Part shown: positions 47,476-64,000 of the stretch, in pieces
Numbering within the stretch: position 1 is the stretch's first letter
How the letters are laid out: each line of letters opens with the position of its first letter
Origin: Litoditis marina
Lineage: Eukaryota > Nematoda > Chromadorea > Rhabditida > Rhabditidae
Length of the DNA: 64,000 nt
Direction of reading: 5' to 3'
NCBI GenBank assembly: GCA_964036275.1
Contig: OZ038436.1
Coordinates: forward strand, 19,991,904-20,055,903
Program-made: the position numbers and the translations under genes
The notes under the pieces: generated by a model
Seen by the model: the letters and a program-made list of their open reading frames with translations, nothing else
Databases searched by the model: none
Told to the model about the DNA's origin: nothing

Positions 47476-48181
47476 CTGCAAAGGGGAAACATTTGGGCAG
47501 AACTTGGTGAGCCATTTACAAGACTATGATTAGGATACGAGTATATTCTACGGTGATGAATTTGCTTAAAAATGTTTTACAGAACGAACATCAGTCTTTG
47601 CAAAGAAGATCAGAACAATAGTTCATTGAGTTTTACGGAAAATTAATGAAAGGAAGGTATTGTTATAGGTTCATGTCTCGGAACAATTTCGTTTCGACCA
47701 GAAAGCAACGGCAACGAACTACAAATACAGTGAAAAAACAAAACCAGTACAGTTTGTCAGATTTAATTTTATCAGGTGAGGTTTTTGGTAAGCTGTAAAC
47801 TTTTCGAAGTTTTAGTATACGGTATCAACGTGATTGGAAATGTTGTAACTGTGTCACCGTGCTGACTCAGCGGCGACGATGGACTGACATTCCAAGTGGA
47901 GGGGAGGAATTGGAAAGGGTGGATGGAGTGATTAGGTCACAGAGTCACATTTGGTATTGGAAAATGATTGGACTTGAAACCTGGACTGCTAAATGCAAGT
48001 TCAAATGATATTATGATATTACAAAGAATATCAGGAGGAACTTGAAATTTGTCTGGTCCTGTATTTCAATTCAAATTAGTATTACCATTCAAATTTTTTG
48101 AGGTACTCGGAAATTTGTTTTAGCATAGGTGGAGACGATTATAATTGGTAAAAGTGATTTGTACCTTGAAATTTACTTCAT

Positions 48182-58004
<9,823 letters not shown>

Positions 58005-59556
58005 TTCTCATTTGGAATGAGTCAACCTGGAAATAGTGGGTAAAATTAACATCTTTGTGATGCGATTTTCCATTTCTCACGCAAACTTTTTAACTTAATC
58101 GAAAAAAAAAAATTAAACACTTTTCGTAATGGGGAATTTAAATCGAATGCGGAAATTGTCAACGGTTCAAATTCGAGAATTCTTAACCAACAATGATAAA
58201 AATGAACTTAAAGTGCTGCGATCATACTGTGAGAGTTTGAGTGCGAGCAAAATGAAGATAATACATAGTTTTTATGAAAAAAAGTTCCGAACACATTTTC
58301 ATAGTTCATGATGGGATATCATAATTTTACAAATTGATAGATACTTTGTAAAGTAAACATGGAAATGAGAATTGACGAGATCCGTATGGGGGTTGAGAGG
58401 ATATTGACACGTACGAAACACACTACATCGATTCCGATTTTAACTGCCGAAACTAGTTTCATGAGCAGTTAAAACACCACCATTATACTGAATATCATCG
58501 AATCATACGAATACAGGATTGAAGAAAAACCGAGAAGAATCAAATTGAGACCTAATAAACTTAAAACCTTAAGAAAATTTTCTGCAGCAACCATTTTGTA
58601 CAAAACTCCGTGTCGATCACGTTTTGTTACGTTGTATGATGAATAATGAAGTGTGATATCACAGCTGGGTTCCCACAGTACCACAAGAGATTCAAGCTAC
58701 TTCTCGATGGCAATTACACGCGTGAACTCAAAAAACGACAAGAAAAAATCACTCCAAAAAAAGTTTTCATCTTCAGTTAGTGTGGTGTATTGAATAACAT
58801 TTATGCTGCCATGGTGAAGTAATGGTCTTAGCTATGTTCGATGTGTTCATTGGTATTGAAGTGACATAACACGCCGTTCCCCAGTGAGTTTGGCTATATT
58901 TTCTAGAAAGAATTACATTATTTGGGTTTCCCACAGTTTTTAGTTCATAGAGCTTTCTCATACCAACGCTCAGAGTACTGGAGCATTGATGCTTAGAAAA
59001 AACTTATTGACAAGCTGTTCATCGCATATGAAAAACATTACAACCGCAACGGTGTTTGTTATTTTTCCGGCACGTTTGCAAGATAATGTACACAAAGTGG
59101 CATGTTTTGGAGGTTTTGTCTCGATAAACTTAAACTTAATGATTATTTTTAACAAGTAATGTAGCTGTTCATAAATGTCATGTGCTGTAATTCAATTAAA
59201 GCCGAGAAGCACACAAACTTCCAAAATATATGTTTCATGTGAGATTTGAACCCAAGACTAAAATAGTTGACAGGAAATTGCCGTTAATCAATCAGGTTCT
59301 CGTCGACGACGACGTTAAAGGAACCGTATTGCTATAATCTCGAAAAAGTATTTTGGGAAATATACTATCAATCAACTCTGAGAAGATTATGAAAAGACGG
59401 AATAGCAACATTTTCATCAAAGTTCGACAAGAACCTTGAAAAATTCACTGTTGAACATTGAAAACAAACGTGGTATTTTCATGTATGTTCTGGATGAGTT
59501 TGTTTGTAGAGTTGAGATTCACGTTCTCAGCTATTTTTCGCTAGTTATGCATTTAC

Positions 59557-59750
59557 CATTCGATGGCAGAACGGTTCCTCTAATGAGCATCTTCGGATTT
59601 TTTTTGAGAAGACTTCCCATGTGAACACCTGCGTTATCTTTGATTGATAAGCTACCAATCACTTTTCCCCCTACCGAGATATGAAGAATACAAATTGGTT
59701 CACCAGCTGAATATAAATAAGAAACCAGATGACTTTTTTGTATTTTATAG
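59557..59750 (-). CDS. Possible internal exon, unassigned
   Basis: A GACCGATTTCAG acceptor and a GAATG/GTAAAT donor bound 194 nt that are open in one frame (64 codons, SVGGKVIGSLSIKDNAGVH in the middle). It would need two bases from an upstream exon. No partner exon was found, so it may be the remnant of a gene. The product is not recognised. Confidence 0.3.
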
Positions 59751-60372
59751 CTGAAATCGGTCAAATTTACGCTGAAATGCTTTATAAGCGTAATAAATAT
59801 TACAGTATTATTATGGAATACTATACATTAAAACAGATCAATCTTGTTAGTTCAGTGCAACCTCTTCAGCGAGAATAAATCCTTCAGAATGGTAGTAAAT
59901 GGTTTTCGTGAAGATCTATATAAACAATTATTCGTAAAGACATTTAAATAATTTCTTCTGTAAATATTATGCTTATTATGCTATACGACTTTTGATAATC
60001 AAATCCAACAAGATGGCGTGAACAGATAAACATCTAGTGTTCGATTGAAGAAATCACACAAGTTTTTTATATAGAAAGGACATTGTTACGAATACTCCGT
60101 AATCAAAGATTTACGTTGAAGTTGTAACATAGTTGTAAAATAAGTCATAAAGTGCACTTCGCCGAACGCCGGTCTGCCAATGATGCATAGCCCAAATTTA
60201 TCGGTCTCTATCCCCATTGCCACTTATTCAATATACAACTGGCAAAGTGTCAACGTTCGGACCCTAGTTAGATGTGCATGAAGAGCTACAATAGTCGAAC
60301 GGGTGCCAGTGTTGAGCCAGGCGCCTGCGTTGCGTACGGAGATAGCACAGCCTGAGCGGATGGGACAGAGAA

Positions 60373-60561
60373 TTAGAGCGGGACGAGATAGCGTGAGAAA
60401 CGAGTAGAGAAAGCCTTGTGACAAAACCATATCCCCCAGAACAAAGCATAGGTGAAGACAGTCTCCACGACTCTAATTTCTTCGGTTGTTTGAATTTCTG
60501 ATCAGTCCGGTGATTCATCTGGCTTCGGTGGTGTAGCAGTCGAAGGCTTAGATTGATTCAT
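60373..60561 (-). pseudogene. Small membrane-protein ORF interrupted by an in-frame UGA
   Basis: From ATG 60561 one frame runs 62 codons to TAA 60375-60373, interrupted once by TGA at 60504-60502. Before it comes a Pro/Ser-rich N-terminus (MNQSKPSTATPPKPDESPD). After it come an acidic segment (SEIQTTEEIRVVE) and a likely transmembrane helix (TVFTYALFWGIWFCHKAF). There is no GT donor between the ATG and the TGA, so splicing cannot remove it. I do not recognise the protein. A mutation, a sequencing error or readthrough are all possible. Confidence 0.35.
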
Positions 60562-61622
60562 TCTCGCTCACACCAAGTGGAATCGTTTTTCTAAATCAAA
60601 AAGTTCGTCAACATACTACACTTTCAGAAGGCGCAAAACTCGCAGTATTCCCAGTTGCTATTCTTCTGGAAACATCATAAAATTATGATTCAGACTACCC
60701 AAAAAAACTATCACTAGTACAACATATTCACACTTTTTTATTTCATTATATTTTAATTACCTCCACTTCTGAGCCGATGAATGTCCCGATTTTACATACT
60801 TGGTAGACTCATATTTTTAGTTTTTGGATTCGTGAATTGACATAAATATAAACAATCTTGTTTCGAACTTGTTCAACTGAAATTAACAAAAAAGTTCAGA
60901 ATGTTACTGCACATTTATTGAGTTTTGCATTGAGTGATAATAAAAGAAGGAGTGATAATTGAAAAATAATATCGAGCTAACAGCCGAACCGTTCTCTCCC
61001 CCTTTAACAACCAGTTTTTAATAAAGTACTTCGAAAACTGTGCATATTGGTTTCTCACTTCTGTGAACAACACAAACTATTAATTTTATTTTTATAAAAG
61101 CTTTGCAAAAAATATAACACTATTTTATTATTTTTTGTTCTCATTTAGCATACAATTCGCATTTTCGATCATCACTCACACTAATCCTCTTTATTTGGGT
61201 GTTTCAAAAAAAATAAACTAACCCAATGGAGAAATTGGAAGAAGCAAATGAATTTACAAATGTGATTTGTTCTTTTTTCGTTACTACAAGTTGTGTTGCC
61301 GTACGTTCTTCTCTTCATACTAAGACATTCTGTAGTTTTATTATTTCACTTCGAGTACAGTTATAGTGTTAGAATCTTTGTAGTAGTTATTCTTATATTG
61401 TTCTCTTTTGCTTGCTCTCTCTGTTCTAGTTCGAGTGTAAAAATCACCTAAACGTGACGAAGTAGCTACAATATGCACTTCATCGTTGCTTTTTTTCTGT
61501 AGTTGAACGTTTGCGTACCAATCTATAGCTTCTCACACTTTGTTTACAATAATATTCCATTAATATACTTTTTTCCAGAACTTGTTCGATGTCAGTACTT
61601 TAGTCGGTGTTGATAGGTGCGT

Positions 61623-63679
61623 ATGAGTTCTGTAGCTACTGAACGAAGACAACCGAATAACCAGCTCTCATTCCCTTTTCCCCTACATCAAACAAACACC
61701 ATTATTAACGACAACGAGTTTCCCACGCTCGGTGCACGAGGTACGTCACCTAAAGTTTTTACAAGCTTTTTTCGATTAGTAAATTCGTACCAATAAAAAT
61801 TCACCAGGAGCTGTTACGTGATTCAGAATTGCGTGGTATACTTGCGAACACACTTACTGTGTGCTTGATCAAACTACAAAGTTCACGGGACTTTATATTT
61901 AAATTGATTTGGTTGATAATACCCAGGAAAACAAAGGAAATCGGCTGAATCAGTAGAGCGATATAGTCCATTTCATTACTACGTGAACTCCTACAAGTAG
62001 GATTGAGCTTTGCGAAATTCATAACCGGAAATGTTTATTGGATGTAAAAAAAAAACTATAGTTTACAGTACGTGTACACGTGCAAATGACCAGAACATAT
62101 TCATACAATATTCATTTGTATTGACTTATTGATTTTCAGGCACACAGTCGAGCGGCGGCTTCTCCCCGCTTCCGACGACGAGTGGCAGTTTCGGGGCACC
62201 ATCCTCGCAGTCGCCGTTGCCTTTGTTGAAGGACTCACTGCTCGGGCATAGGAACTATGGTACGAACATGGGCGATTTCGCGAAAGGTACGCATTGGTTA
62301 CCCCCATTAAGTGCCTAATCAATAAATCAATAGCACAACGGCTACAAAAATCAATACGTGAGTGATTGGAGCGTACGCTCTCTGTAGTTACAACCATAGC
62401 TTGCATAGTTTGTGTGTTGGTGAAAGAGGAAGGCAGCTTTTAAGGATTTCCCTTGTTACGAGTTTGAATGGAACCATGTGTTGTTTCTACGTAGACAAAA
62501 CTTGGGTATTTAAATCAATATTCAACAGTTTTTTTTCTGGTCTGTTTTAATAGTTCTGAGGATTGAGCCGTTCTTCTTATGACGGGGTAACCAAGGCGCT
62601 TCTCAAAATAACACATTGAAAGTGTCGAGTTGGAGACCAAAAGTGAAATGATAACGTTGGTTTACGGAGAGTTGGGTCGGTTGACAACTAGTCTTGTGGA
62701 TAGTTATACTTTTAAGAACTGTGTAATGTGGTTCTGAGGACAACTATGTTTTCATGTGGGTAAAAGAGCAGATTTATACATCCTCTAAAGTGACTATGGG
62801 GTAAGACTGAAGACTTTCGGGAGTCGCTTGCCTTTTAAGTCATTCATTTTCACTCTTCTGAAGTTCTATTTGATCATCTTTTTAAGTTTTTAACACGAAA
62901 ATAACATTTTTTCACGAAATCTCAGAACCTATTTTTGGCTTACGGTAGACAGCTCACACCGAGTACCTGCGTTCGGAATTTTCGATCAAACGCGCATTTT
63001 TTTTTTATTTCTCCCATTTCAAATTTATGAGTATTTACATCTTCTCTCTCTCTCTCTTATCTCTGGTTCCTGAGCTTTATGCTTCCATTTATAACCCGTA
63101 AGCTTTGAGTGGAATTACTCTTTTCTTCCAATTCGCTTAGGCTCAATGTTCACTCACTTCATCTTTCATCTTCATAGTTTTGCTCGATCTTGTGCTGATT
63201 TGTACTCTTTTACATTTCTGATACCCCATTTCTTCAGAAATGACGAGTGATGGACCTCCTGTTGGGGAAGTTCAAGTCACTCGGGTGAATTCTGGAGTTT
63301 GGTCTCAAGGTGGAGGTATATATGGTACATAAGCTCTATCACTGGATTTGATTGGAAATTACATTGGAAAGAAGGCTAAACACTGGTTGTTATTCACTTG
63401 GGTGTCTGGGTACTGCTTAGTATGGAGTTAGTGGGAATTTGTTTGAAAGCTGTTAAAACAATGGGTAGCTCCAAGTTAGATTGGAAACTAGGTACAGCTA
63501 GGAATCTCTATAGTCAACTGCTGATGCTCAACTCATTTGGTTTTTCAGCAACGTTGATGCGAGGAGTTGAATCATCTTTGAACAATCCGGAGTTTCAAAT
63601 TCAAAGCGAAGATTTTCCCGCGTTACCTGGTGCAATGCCTGGCTCTGAGTTGATAAACCATCCTACTTCTTCAGCGTTG
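61623..63679 (+). CDS. ntl-2: CCR4-NOT subunit 2 (NOT2), 5' part, continues beyond window
   Basis: Exons: 61623-61740, 62140-62286, 63238-63324, 63549-63679 (phases 1,1,1,0), about 161 residues, the last donor being GTGAGT. NOT2/CNOT2 is a scaffold subunit of the CCR4-NOT deadenylase, acting in mRNA decay and translational repression. The diagnostic block is in exon 4: NNPEFQIQSEDFPALPGA, matching the conserved FQIQxEDFPALPG of NOT2 proteins. Exon 1 has a second FPTLGAR-type motif, and exons 2-3 are low-complexity Gly/Ser/Pro. The ATG at 61623 follows a TTTTTTCCAG acceptor by 43 nt, with no in-frame extension. The C-terminal NOT-box domain lies outside the window. The neighbour upstream on the same strand is fkh-6, as in C. 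elegans. Confidence 0.88.
63041..63058. repeat. CT microsatellite in ntl-2 intron
   Basis: Short run of CT dinucleotides in intron 2 of ntl-2. Confidence 0.8.
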
Positions 63680-64000
63680 GTGAGTGGTGTGTGATTTCAG
63701 TTGTTGACTTGAATGTTAATACTGATAATTAGAAATAATGAAGAATTACTAAATATTGAGGTGAAGGTAGACCAGGTTTGACAATTTTCATCTCTTCACA
63801 ATCGTGGTTGCTCATAGCTCACAAAAATAAGTGCTGTAGTCAATCAAAGTTATTCCCGGCTGTAGCTACAGGCAACAAATACTTGATATAGTCATTTGGT
63901 AGGGAAAATTTAATTGATTTGCGGTCAAACTCGTCTCAGCAGAAATCTGTTTAATTATCATGATATCATGAATTAGTTTATTGGTTCAAACAAAGTTTGC

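Larger units (their letters stand above)
58005..61622. other. Region between the coiled-coil gene and ntl-2
   Basis: It contains two doubtful coding segments described separately (59557-59750 and 60373-60561) and a GC-richer, GA-rich stretch at 60250-60420. The remainder (58300-59550, 60600-61570) is AT-rich with no feature I can support. Confidence 0.5.

Noticed and set aside
58129..58311. 60-codon charged plus-strand ORF
   Set aside because: There is no acceptor before the ATG and no homologue recognised; it could be chance in AT-rich DNA.

Overview
The window looks like chromosomal DNA of a Caenorhabditis-type nematode. It has short-exon genes with TTTCAG-type 3' splice sites, AATAAA signals, splice-like AG sites a few bases before start codons (trans-splicing), long G/C homopolymer tracts and many small inverted-repeat transposons. 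A forkhead gene followed on the same strand by a NOT2 gene matches the C. elegans chromosome II neighbours fkh-6 and ntl-2 (gene order recalled, not searched).

Bases 182-43750 hold a head-to-tail array of eight minus-strand chemoreceptor genes of the nematode Sre family (seven-transmembrane GPCRs). All eight were resolved exon by exon. Each has five coding exons with splice phases 1,1,0,2 and nearly fixed exon sizes (316-334, 219, 191, 140, 181-184 nt). Six are intact (348-355 aa). One (7461-10210) has an in-frame TGA in the last exon. One (22038-25071) has a 1-nt insertion in exon 4. Genes 1-4 end in TMWTN, genes 6-8 in TMWA, and gene 5 is intermediate (TMWSN). The introns and spacers are filled with non-autonomous transposons: a 2.8-kb element with its short deletion derivatives, TTAA-flanked elements, a six-copy family with ends related to ATTCCYACTGAGAC, CTCATGAG-rich elements, tRNA-like repeats and retroposon 3' ends.

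Bases 44300-47500 hold a decayed LINE reverse transcriptase and two convergent orphan terminal exons.

Bases 48182-58004 hold a seven-exon minus-strand gene that I do not recognise. It encodes a 218-aa type II membrane coiled-coil protein with an acidic tail. Its 7.3-kb fifth intron contains, on the opposite strand, the whole recognisable fkh-6 gene (50255-55421), and immediately downstream of it a 130-aa ORF arranged like the second gene of an SL1-type operon. Another intron holds a 64-codon secreted-type ORF.

Bases 58005-61622 hold two doubtful minus-strand coding segments, one of them a small membrane-protein frame broken by a UGA. From 61623 the first four coding exons of ntl-2 (CCR4-NOT subunit) run out of the window.

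The two halves contrast strongly: a fast-evolving environmental chemoreceptor array dense in transposons, and a conserved developmental/housekeeping block with nested genes.
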